A stretch of DNA of 49,193 nt from a virus, in IMG/VR virus record IMGVR_UViG_3300030450_003106, positions 8,495 to 57,687 of that record; one strand, given 5' to 3'. Below, piece after piece: positions 23,656 through 30,482 of this stretch (the stretch's first letter is position 1; each line of letters opens with the position of its first letter). The notes under the pieces were generated by a model. The model had not been told where the DNA came from and searched no databases. It saw only the letters and a list, made by a program, of their open reading frames with translations. A program made the translations under genes and the position numbers.

Positions 23656-23837
23656 TGAGTGACGGTATTGAATTAAATAAAAAAGAATACATAGCTCTGT
23701 GTAATGTAATTGATAATATAGAAGATCGAGAAATGATTCATTACGAAGAATCAGGATATCCAAAAGACCACGTGTATCTTGATATAGTGACATTATCTCT
23801 AGTATTAAAAAAATATAAATACAAGGAGAATAAATAA
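23655..23837 (+). CDS. Small early protein (60 aa)
   Basis: Acidic helical peptide (IELNKKEYIALCNVIDNIED). Unknown. Coupled at both ends through one-base overlaps. Confidence 0.5.
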   Translation: MSDGIELNKKEYIALCNVIDNIEDREMIHYEESGYPKDHVYLDIVTLSLVLKKYKYKENK

Positions 23838-24103
23838 TGCATGGTACGATAGATAACGGTATTTATATTAAAAAAGAATCAGAAAAAGGTAAGCTACGTA
23901 ATTTTAGTAAACCTTTAGGTGCTTGGACCATAAATATGGATGAGATCAGTAATAAAGACATTGATCGAATTGTATACTTTACCGAAAGCTACATTTACAG
24001 AATAAGTTATAAAAAAGCGTTTGAAAAAGGCTATATCAAGACTTTGGCAGGCGAATTAAAACTAATAGTCCCAATAAAAGAATGGATAAAGGAGGAGAAA
24101 TGA
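23837..24103 (+). CDS. Small early protein (88 aa)
   Basis: Contains GYIKTLAGELKLIVPIKEW near the C-terminus and DIDRIVYFTESYIYRISYKK in the middle. Unrecognised. Its TGA overlaps the ATG of the MazG-like gene at 24100, whose strong Shine-Dalgarno lies in its coding sequence. Confidence 0.5.
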   Translation: MHGTIDNGIYIKKESEKGKLRNFSKPLGAWTINMDEISNKDIDRIVYFTESYIYRISYKKAFEKGYIKTLAGELKLIVPIKEWIKEEK

Positions 24104-24405
24104 AATTAGAATTATTACCAGTAGAAAAAGAAGTAGTACAAAGAGTAAAAGATAGACTAGAACTAGGTAGAGGTAAATATGGTGGTGATATACCTATTAA
24201 TGGTGAAAAAAACAGAGACAACTTAAAAGAATCTATTGAAGAAGTCCTGGATTTAGCAGTTTATGCTGCAGCCTTACTAGTAGAAGAAGAAAAACATTTA
24301 AACAAATATAAAATAGCTTATCATGCTTTTATGGAAAGATGGGATAGTTTACCACCATCAGATCAATATGATATAGGTGAAGAGCTAGAGGAATTGGGAT
24401 TATGA
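24100..24405 (+). CDS. MazG/dNTP-pyrophosphohydrolase-like protein (101 aa)
   Basis: The start at 24100 is chosen over an upstream ATG because AAAGGAGG precedes it and the ATGA overlap is exact. The segment VVQRVKDRLELGRGKYGGDI followed by NLKESIEEVLDLAVYAAALL matches the helical pattern of MazG-type and phage dATP/dGTP diphosphohydrolases (Gly-Arg-x-Lys-Tyr-Gly, then E-E-x-x-D). Such enzymes adjust nucleotide pools. Family assignment is moderate. Confidence 0.55.
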   Translation: MKLELLPVEKEVVQRVKDRLELGRGKYGGDIPINGEKNRDNLKESIEEVLDLAVYAAALLVEEEKHLNKYKIAYHAFMERWDSLPPSDQYDIGEELEELGL

Positions 24406-24707
24406 CTAAATATGATGTAACATTATTACAAAGTTCAACTGGTACAAAATTGGTGGAATTAATACTTGAATTACGTAAAGAAATGAGAATGTGGAAAGAT
24501 GAATATCTTAAAATGATAGACGCTTCAGATCCTTATATTGTTGAAGATACAACATTTAATGAATTGAATAAAAAAGTAAATATGCTTAAGAATGATCATC
24601 ATAATGCATTAAATTCCCTAACAGGATTTAAAGGGAAAATTCATAGTGAACAATTAAAATATATGAGATCGGAGAGACGTCGTGACAGATATAAAACCTC
24701 CATTTAA
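24402..24707 (+). CDS. Helical early protein (101 aa)
   Basis: Almost entirely helical and charged (ELILELRKEMRMWKDEYLKM; FNELNKKVNMLKNDHHNALN), ending in a basic SERRRDRYKTSI. No recognised family. It overlaps the nuclease gene by 26 bases, whose GTG start has a GGAG site inside this gene. Confidence 0.5.
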   Translation: MTKYDVTLLQSSTGTKLVELILELRKEMRMWKDEYLKMIDASDPYIVEDTTFNELNKKVNMLKNDHHNALNSLTGFKGKIHSEQLKYMRSERRRDRYKTSI

Positions 24708-25473
24708 TCCAGTAGATATATATGATAGATACTTAAAGCTGCAATCAGATGAAAAGCAAATAGAAAGAAAAAAAGCTCTTAAAAATCGTTATGCTGCTTC
24801 AAGTGCTGGTTTATGCAAAAGAAAACATTGGTATGCTTATAACGATTATGTTATGAGTGAAAATGATGCAGATTTAATAAGAAAAATGAAACTTGGCACA
24901 TTGGTAGGTCAAGACTTTGATGATGCGATGAATTGGATGTACACTAATCTAAAAGAAACAGGTGACATTCATTTTAATCCAGATTTAGAAATTATAATAG
25001 AGGGAGAAGTCGCAAATAAAGAATTTAATATTCTTGGTCACTTTGATTTACTAGTTATTAAAGATAAAAAAGGTTATTTGTACGATTATAAAACTTGTCA
25101 TGAATGGACATTCAAAAAAGCAACAGGTAAAATACTTAGTAAACAAAACGATAAAGATAATTACGCTTACCAGCTAGGTACATATGCTTTTATGATTGAA
25201 GAAAGTCCTGATTATGATTGCGATGAAATTGTATATATGGAAAATATTTATGTTAATAAAAATGATAGTAAAGTTAAATGTAAGCAAATAGATCTACGAT
25301 ATAAAGAATTTGCTAAAGAATATTGGTCATCTGTTAATAGAAATCAAGTATATGCAGTACCACCACCATTTGGATTACATCAATTCACACCTGCTTATAA
25401 TTGGGAATGTGTAGGTTATTGTAATTTTACTAAGCATTGTGATTCACCTTATAAAAAAAGTAAAGGAAAATAA
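24682..25473 (+). CDS. PD-(D/E)XK nuclease, Cas4/RecB-like, with Fe-S cysteines (263 aa)
   Basis: GTG start with a GGAG site. The core shows GHFDLL (Asp ~122), YDYKT (Asp 135, Lys 137) and the QLGTY motif (Gln 164), the catalytic pattern of the RecB/Cas4 nuclease branch. Cysteines at ~45 and ~243, 247, 253 (WECVGYCNFTKHC) match the four-Cys Fe-S site of Cas4- and AddB-like nucleases. It precedes a Rad52-type annealase and an SSB-like gene, so a 5'-end resection role in phage recombination is likely. Confidence 0.8.
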   Translation: MTDIKPPFNPVDIYDRYLKLQSDEKQIERKKALKNRYAASSAGLCKRKHWYAYNDYVMSENDADLIRKMKLGTLVGQDFDDAMNWMYTNLKETGDIHFNPDLEIIIEGEVANKEFNILGHFDLLVIKDKKGYLYDYKTCHEWTFKKATGKILSKQNDKDNYAYQLGTYAFMIEESPDYDCDEIVYMENIYVNKNDSKVKCKQIDLRYKEFAKEYWSSVNRNQVYAVPPPFGLHQFTPAYNWECVGYCNFTKHCDSPYKKSKGK

Positions 25474-25604
25474 TGAAAAAACCTAATAATATTAAGAAAA
25501 AAGCCAAAAAACCTAATAAAGTTGGGAATTGGAGAGGAATTGAAGACAAATTCTTTAATAATGTAAGAAAAGGCTTTATAAGCTTAATGAAACCACCTAA
25601 ATAG
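25473..25604 (+). CDS. Small basic peptide (43 aa)
   Basis: ATG is shared with the nuclease stop (TAATG). The Lys-rich N-terminus (MKKPNNIKKKAKKPNKVGN) precedes GIEDKFFNNVRKGFISL. The ribosome site of the following gene (AGGAGA) starts at its stop codon. Possibly DNA-binding. Confidence 0.5.
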   Translation: MKKPNNIKKKAKKPNKVGNWRGIEDKFFNNVRKGFISLMKPPK

Positions 25605-25612
25605 GAGAAATA

Positions 25613-26242
25613 ATGGCACATCAAGACACAAACGAACTAAGTATAGTAAGTAATATGTTACCTCAGATTGAAGAACATTTAGAAAAAGTTACTAAACTTC
25701 ATAAAAAGGTAAGCGATCTTAAAACACCAGAATCTCAAGTAAAGAAAAGAGGATTTGATGGTCAGGAATATGTTGAATTAAGCTATATGAAATTTGTAGC
25801 TGATGAATACTTTCCAGGATGGTCATTTGAAGTTATATCATGCGGTAAAAAAGATGATGATGAATTTGAAGTTCATGGAAAATTAAGCTGGTATGATTGT
25901 GGAGTTAAAAGAAGAGGTGATATGGTAGCATCGCATCCATTTCAAAGATCAACTAAAAATCCTGATCAATTTGTAGGAGGTGGTAATACTCGTAAAGCTG
26001 CAGTAACTAACTGTCATAAAAAAGCATTTAATACATATATGAATATCGCTGATGATGTTTATAGAAATCAGATGGTTGAACTAACACCTGAAGAAAAGGT
26101 TTTGATTAAAGAGAAAATGATTAAAGCTAAATTCTCTGAATCAGAAATAGAACGAATACAACTAAATGTAAGGAAAGGTAAAATAACACAAACAGAACTA
26201 CCTGAATTACTACAATGGGTTGATAAAGGACCCAAAAAATAA
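25613..26242 (+). CDS. Rad52-type single-strand annealing protein (209 aa)
   Basis: The N-terminal half has GQEYVELSYMKFVADEYFPG, then VHGKLSWYDCGVKRRGDMVA and GGGNTRKAAVTNCHKKAFNT, resembling the beta-beta-beta-alpha core of Rad52/Sak-family annealases, where the last helix carries basic residues that face DNA. The C-terminal part is helical and mixed-charge. It is adjacent to a nuclease and an SSB-like gene, the usual partners. Strong Shine-Dalgarno (AGGAGA). No RecT or RecA motif is seen. Confidence 0.7.
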   Translation: MAHQDTNELSIVSNMLPQIEEHLEKVTKLHKKVSDLKTPESQVKKRGFDGQEYVELSYMKFVADEYFPGWSFEVISCGKKDDDEFEVHGKLSWYDCGVKRRGDMVASHPFQRSTKNPDQFVGGGNTRKAAVTNCHKKAFNTYMNIADDVYRNQMVELTPEEKVLIKEKMIKAKFSESEIERIQLNVRKGKITQTELPELLQWVDKGPKK

Positions 26243-26251
26243 GGAAATAAA

Positions 26252-26773
26252 ATGGAATTTGAAGAAAAAGTAACATATTTCGATCCAAGTGAAACAGAAG
26301 AATTTAAAGTTGTTCCAGTAGGAGAACATAATGCTACTGTTAAAAACTTTGAATTGAAAAGAGAATGGTCAAATAATGATAATCAAGTAGCAGATATATA
26401 TGAAGCAACTTATACATTAGCTGACGGTTCTAAACAAGAAGTTAGAAGCAAAGGTTTCTTCTTATGGAAAAAGCCTGGTAAAGATGATTCATTTGTTGGT
26501 AATCCAGCGGGTAATAAAAGGATTAATATCTTTTTAGAAGCAATTGGTTACCCTTTGAATACTGTCAAGATAAAAAATAGTAAAGGTGAAGAGCAGGAAG
26601 TAAATGCTATCCCTGAACTGCTTGACAATCAGCATATTGTAGATCAGCCTGTAAAAATAACTGTAATTCATGAAGAATACAAAGGTAAGACTTATGCTAA
26701 AGAGGTAAAAGTAGAACCCTGGACTAATGCTCCTACTAAAACTGAAAAAGATGATGAGGATCTACCGTTTTAA
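26252..26773 (+). CDS. SSB-like protein (DUF669-type) with acidic C-terminal tip (173 aa)
   Basis: The body looks like an OB-type beta protein (EEFKVVPVGEHNATVKNFEL; FFLWKKPGKDDSFVGNPAGN). The C-terminus ends KDDEDLPF, which matches the acidic DDDIPF-type tip that bacterial SSBs use to recruit partners. It closes the nuclease-annealase-SSB set and its stop is followed by the structured element at 26789-26884. Confidence 0.75.
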   Translation: MEFEEKVTYFDPSETEEFKVVPVGEHNATVKNFELKREWSNNDNQVADIYEATYTLADGSKQEVRSKGFFLWKKPGKDDSFVGNPAGNKRINIFLEAIGYPLNTVKIKNSKGEEQEVNAIPELLDNQHIVDQPVKITVIHEEYKGKTYAKEVKVEPWTNAPTKTEKDDEDLPF

Positions 26774-26788
26774 CCCTTCCACATAATG

Positions 26789-26884
26789 GGAATCCCTAGG
26801 GCTAGTAACGATGGCTCGCTATAACACAAGGTTCGAATCCTTAACCTTAACCAGTGTGGTAAACTGGCGCACTAGCCCGATTCC
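26789..26884 (+). ncRNA. Permuted tRNA-like cloverleaf element
   Basis: Outer helix: GGAATC (26789-26794) with GATTCC (26879-26884) and GGGCTAGT (26799-26806) with ACTAGCCC (26871-26878), with a 4-base bulge. Inside: a small hairpin ATGG/CTAT (26811-26822), a T-arm AAGG-TTCGAAT-CCTT (26828-26842, with the invariant T-loop sequence and G-C closing pair), then a D-arm-like CCAGT-GTGGTAA-ACTGG (26851-26867, with G-G in the loop). T-arm precedes D-arm and only AACCTTAA (26843-26850) joins them, so no acceptor stem is present: it is a tRNA core opened through the anticodon stem. It lies between the SSB-like gene and the next gene. Confidence 0.6.
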
Positions 26885-26921
26885 TTTAATTAATTCACCC
26901 TAATAATAGAAAGATAAGAAA

Positions 26922-27335
26922 ATGAAAAAATATCAACACGGAGATGTTTTAATAAAAAAACTCTCTAGCCCAATTAAAGAAACTAAAGAAGAACAATATG
27001 GTCTTCTTAAAGGTCAAAAACTAGATCTTACAGATAAAAATGAAAGATGGATGCAAGGTCATAGAGTAGTAATTGCAGAAGGCGAAGTTACAGGACACGC
27101 TCACGCTTTTAATTTAAAAGATAATCCTAATGTAAAAATAACTCTATTTAAAAATGGTTTAAGACATGGAACTAAAGATAGTGACACACCAGATTTTATG
27201 AGAATCGAATTTGGTCCTGCGATTATAACTCACGAAGAACATAATCCAATTGAAATACCTAGTGGCGATTACTCTGTAAGTCAAGTTAGAGAGTTTGACT
27301 ATTTAAGTTTAGAAGCAAGAAGGGTGGTAGACTAA
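26922..27335 (+). CDS. HGDVL/GHAH/HEEH-family protein (137 aa)
   Basis: Begins with YQHGDVLIKKL, then has VIAEGEVTGHAHAF (GHAH at ~58-61), THEEHNPIEIPSGDY (HEEH at ~104-107) and QVREFDY. I recall this as a recurrent but uncharacterised family of phages and bacteria, where the clustered histidines look like a metal site in a small beta barrel. It is coupled to the next gene through a TAATG overlap, and I recall similar genes beside DUF6745-type proteins. Confidence 0.6.
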   Translation: MKKYQHGDVLIKKLSSPIKETKEEQYGLLKGQKLDLTDKNERWMQGHRVVIAEGEVTGHAHAFNLKDNPNVKITLFKNGLRHGTKDSDTPDFMRIEFGPAIITHEEHNPIEIPSGDYSVSQVREFDYLSLEARRVVD

Positions 27336-28456
27336 TGTTACAAATAGTAGAACAATTATTATCACCTTTTTCATTTTATACAGTAAAAAAAAATAAAAAT
27401 GGTAGATTCAATAAATTTTATGGTAATGATGGTAAGATGTTTACTTATCGCTCATATGGACTGTATTTCTTTAAATATAAAGGAAAAGTTCGAATTTTGT
27501 TTCGTAAACCAGAAAATTTAGAAGATGCTTTGAATAACACAGTATTAGTATGTGATAAGACTGGTTTTGGAATGAAAAAAGAAATGAGAGGACAGAAAAG
27601 TAGTTACCATTGTTCATATATGCTAGAACATATGCATATTGATCATGTAAGTAAACATCATGGTGTAACAGTTAATGGTACAATTATGTATAGATCAGAA
27701 CAAGATATAGATACAGGCGTAGAAGAAGAAGAAAAAAATCTACATTGTCCTACCTATTATTATCTTCCTAATGATCTAAAAAATAAATATCCTTTTGTTA
27801 AATATATGTGGTATAATTTAGATGGTACACCTAGTGAAGAAACCAAAAAAAGTGAATACTATATTCACAAAAAGAATATGCTTGACGCTTACTTAGACGG
27901 AATGAGATTACGTACAAATAATATGTCTAAAAGACGTAGAATTGATAAGAAAGCAATTACAGCAGTTGAAAAAGCAGAACAAAGTGGAGATTGGTCTAAT
28001 ATTGATCCAGCAGATACATTTAAAATAAAAAATGTAAGCACTAGACGTAAAATGTTAAGTCATTTTAGTGTTAATGAAATTATCAAATCTCAAAATCCCG
28101 AAACGGTAGATACAGCTGAAATAAACGGAAGTAAATATAAACTTATTAAGTTTGAACAAACTATTAGTGAAGATGTACCATTTACACATTGTTACTATTT
28201 AGAAATGTTAAACGTATCTACTGGTGAAACACATTTAGAAGGTGTAGCTCCCTATATTAAAAATAATGATATAATGTGGGGTCAATTTGCAAAGCGAAAC
28301 ACTCTTTATGCAGAAACCGTAGAAGCAGCTCTTGCTTGGAGAGATAGAGATAATAATGTTGAGAATGAAGAAGGAAATTTTAGAAGTTCTGGTGAATTAA
28401 ATGAAAAATATGATTCAATAGATAAATCATATAATCAACCAGTGGCAATTTCATAA
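27335..28456 (+). CDS. Early protein with DUF6745-like C-terminus (373 aa)
   Basis: The N-terminal ~150 residues are a basic beta-type domain (KKNKNGRFNKFYG; GMKKEMRGQKSSYHCSYML) ending in a region with a YHC / His cluster. The middle is linker-like and basic. The C-terminal region reads CYYLEMLNVSTGETHLEGV, later VEAALAWRDRDNN, which resembles the ending of DUF6745 proteins (N-x-S-T-G-x-x-H-x-E-G-V, then E-A-x-x-W-R). Overlaps the HEEH-family gene by one base, suggesting a functional pair. Function unknown. Confidence 0.55.
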   Translation: MLQIVEQLLSPFSFYTVKKNKNGRFNKFYGNDGKMFTYRSYGLYFFKYKGKVRILFRKPENLEDALNNTVLVCDKTGFGMKKEMRGQKSSYHCSYMLEHMHIDHVSKHHGVTVNGTIMYRSEQDIDTGVEEEEKNLHCPTYYYLPNDLKNKYPFVKYMWYNLDGTPSEETKKSEYYIHKKNMLDAYLDGMRLRTNNMSKRRRIDKKAITAVEKAEQSGDWSNIDPADTFKIKNVSTRRKMLSHFSVNEIIKSQNPETVDTAEINGSKYKLIKFEQTISEDVPFTHCYYLEMLNVSTGETHLEGVAPYIKNNDIMWGQFAKRNTLYAETVEAALAWRDRDNNVENEEGNFRSSGELNEKYDSIDKSYNQPVAIS

Positions 28457-28457
28457 A

Positions 28458-28841
28458 ATGCCTTACAATAAATGGCGATGTCCTCGTTGTAATTACACTA
28501 ATGATCGGGAAGTAATGACATCCGAGGCTCGCCTTTATTGGTCTGAACTAAAACCAGGTATGCAAAACATAATTAAAAACTTATTTAAAATATGTGATAA
28601 ATACTGTTATGGTGGCAGCTTAAATAAACAACAAAAAAGTAAATTTATATATACAATTGGTGCAACTAAAGATCTTAAAAACGTAATTCATGGTATTAAT
28701 ATATATATGTCTGATAAAATGTATAAAAAAGGATTTACTCTTGATTATTTAGCTGCAATAATAAGGAATAATTCAGAACGTAAAGAAATAATGTTAAAAG
28801 CAGAACGTAAAACCCGAGGAATAGATCCTCCAGGAGAATAA
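28458..28841 (+). CDS. Zinc-finger early protein (127 aa)
   Basis: Starts MPYNKWRCPRCNYTNDREVM with a CPRC knuckle; a second pair, CDKYC, follows at ~46-50. The rest is helical and basic (YMSDKMYKKGFTLDYLAAII). Possibly a DNA-binding protein of replication. Unrecognised family. Confidence 0.55.
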   Translation: MPYNKWRCPRCNYTNDREVMTSEARLYWSELKPGMQNIIKNLFKICDKYCYGGSLNKQQKSKFIYTIGATKDLKNVIHGINIYMSDKMYKKGFTLDYLAAIIRNNSERKEIMLKAERKTRGIDPPGE

Positions 28842-28842
28842 T

Positions 28843-29049
28843 ATGAGATATATGGTATATTGGAAAAAAATGTTAACTAAAGATCAGGGAGATGCTCCTA
28901 TGAGAGATTTTGATACAACAATTGAAGCAAGAGCTTATATAAGAGGTTGTGTTGATGTAATTATAACATTTGATAAAGAAGAAGAAAATAGAGAAGTAGA
29001 ATTACTTAATGAATTTAAAATAGAAAAAATAGAGAAAGGAACAATATAA
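28843..29049 (+). CDS. Small early protein (68 aa)
   Basis: Basic-acidic helical peptide (MRYMVYWKKMLTKDQGD; FDTTIEARAYIRGCVDVIIT). ATAATG coupling to the DUF932 gene. No recognised family. Confidence 0.5.
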   Translation: MRYMVYWKKMLTKDQGDAPMRDFDTTIEARAYIRGCVDVIITFDKEEENREVELLNEFKIEKIEKGTI

Positions 29050-30050
29050 TGGGACACGAATTGTTAAATAACGATGCAATGTTTTATGTTGGACAAACAC
29101 CTTGGCATGGTCTTGGTGAAAAACTAGAAATAGCACCTAATACTGAAGAAGCATTAAAGCTTGCTAAATTAAACTGGGAAGTATATAAAACTAAAACAAT
29201 GATAAAGATATATGATGGAGAGTGGAAACGTTGGAAAGATAAATATCATGAAACAGGTTATTGCTGCACATTTAGATTAGATGAAAAAAAAGAACCAGTA
29301 ATACTTGGTCATGTTTCTAAAAAATATGAAGTATTGCAAAATCAAGATGCATTTCAGCCGTTTGATGAAGTACTTCTAGATCAAGGTTATACATATGAAA
29401 CAGCAGGTGCTGTTAAAAATGGTGAAAAGATATGGATCTTAGCTAAATCTCCAAATCAAGAGATGGTTGGAGATGATAAAGTTGATTCATATGTATTATT
29501 ATTTAATAGCCATAATGGATCTACTGGTGTAACGATGAAACCTACTATGATTAGAGTTGTTTGTAATAACACCTTAGAATGGGCATTAAATACTCAAGGC
29601 GATAAAGGTATTAGCTTACGGCATACAACGGGCGTAAAAGACAGATTAGACACCTTAACGAATGCTTTACACACTTGTAATGGAGATATTAAATCTGCTA
29701 TTGATATAATGAACAGAATGAATGATGAAGAAATTAATGCAGATATAATGAATCAATACTTTGAAGAAGTTTTTCCAAATTTAAAGAATAGAGATGTTGA
29801 AGCATATCATCCAGTAACAAATCGTAAATTACCTAATTTTGCAAAACCTCAATATGATAAATTAATGGGAAATTTTTATTGTGGAGTAGGTAATAAAGGT
29901 AAAACAATGTGGGATGCATATAATGCTATAACAGAATATGTGGACCATAACAAAAACTATAAAGATCCAATGTCATCAATTGGATTTGGATGGGGAAGAG
30001 ACGTCAAAAGTAACGCTTTTAAGATTGGAAAAAAGTACGTTACAACTTAA
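29049..30050 (+). CDS. DUF932 phage/plasmid-like protein (333 aa)
   Basis: The start MGHELLNNDAMFYVGQTPWH, followed by GLGEKLEIAP and later SYVLLFNSHNGSTGVTMKPT and TMIRVVCNNTLEWALN, matches the DUF932 (TIGR03299) family, which is widespread on phages and plasmids. Its biochemical role is not settled. It lies just upstream of the helicase region, and a long intergenic element follows. Confident for family, not for function. Confidence 0.85.
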   Translation: MGHELLNNDAMFYVGQTPWHGLGEKLEIAPNTEEALKLAKLNWEVYKTKTMIKIYDGEWKRWKDKYHETGYCCTFRLDEKKEPVILGHVSKKYEVLQNQDAFQPFDEVLLDQGYTYETAGAVKNGEKIWILAKSPNQEMVGDDKVDSYVLLFNSHNGSTGVTMKPTMIRVVCNNTLEWALNTQGDKGISLRHTTGVKDRLDTLTNALHTCNGDIKSAIDIMNRMNDEEINADIMNQYFEEVFPNLKNRDVEAYHPVTNRKLPNFAKPQYDKLMGNFYCGVGNKGKTMWDAYNAITEYVDHNKNYKDPMSSIGFGWGRDVKSNAFKIGKKYVTT

Positions 30051-30119
30051 ACTTTCCTTACCCCCAAAACGGATTTATCTATAATTCGTTCAAGTAGGAA
30101 CTAAACAAAACAGTGAAAT

Positions 30120-30187
30120 GAAAGCCAGATAATTGCCTCGGTTGGCTTTGAGGCTGGCATGTTAATGAAAAAGTGTTTCTGGCTTTC
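30120..30187 (+). promoter_or_regulatory. Leader hairpin with two competing pairings
   Basis: GAAAGCCAGA (30120-30129) pairs perfectly with TCTGGCTTTC (30178-30187), ten base pairs. Inside is GCCTC/GAGGC (30135-30139 with 30150-30154). GCCAG (30124-30128) can instead pair with CTGGC (30154-30158). It sits between the DUF932 gene and an 87-aa gene, 31 bases before the latter's start. Such alternatives suggest a regulatory or processing site. Confidence 0.5.
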
Positions 30188-30218
30188 GTTTCTTATCATA
30201 AAAAGAATGGAGAATATC

Positions 30219-30482
30219 ATGCAAGTTTATACAGATCCTCAGTCATTAGTTAAAGATTTATTAAATAATAACTATCTATTAAAAATATCTTCTAAAGAAT
30301 GTAAAGTTCTTTTAGAAGCATTAGAATGTTTTGATAATATTGATGCTAGTAATAAGCCAAGTACAGAAAGTTTAGTAAAAGCAATAACTGAAATTGATAA
30401 AGCATTGCAGCCCGTAGCAACAACAAATGTAGCTATAAATGGTTATGAAGCACAAGCCAAGTGCGAACCATGCCAAGATTAA
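30219..30482 (+). CDS. Small early protein (87 aa)
   Basis: The frame opens at 30159, but only the ATG at 30219 has a GGAG site at the right distance (30209-30212), giving MQVYTDPQSLVKDLL. Helical with one internal basic patch and a C-terminal Cys pair (CEPCQD). It overlaps the helicase gene by 13 bases. Unknown function, possibly helicase-associated. Confidence 0.6.
   Translation: MQVYTDPQSLVKDLLNNNYLLKISSKECKVLLEALECFDNIDASNKPSTESLVKAITEIDKALQPVATTNVAINGYEAQAKCEPCQD

Noticed and set aside
26789-26884. An ordinary tRNA gene
   Set aside because: The T-arm comes before the D-arm-like hairpin, no acceptor stem or anticodon loop can be drawn and 5'/3' ends do not pair around a normal order. 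I keep it as a tRNA-like element.
26789-26884. An attP site within a tRNA 3' end
   Set aside because: The T-arm sequence would fit, but no integrase or excisionase is seen in the window and the dyad symmetry is better explained by an RNA fold.
30461-30469. GTG start for dnaB
   Set aside because: It adds three residues with no Shine-Dalgarno advantage; the ATG at 30470 gives the more usual N-terminus.
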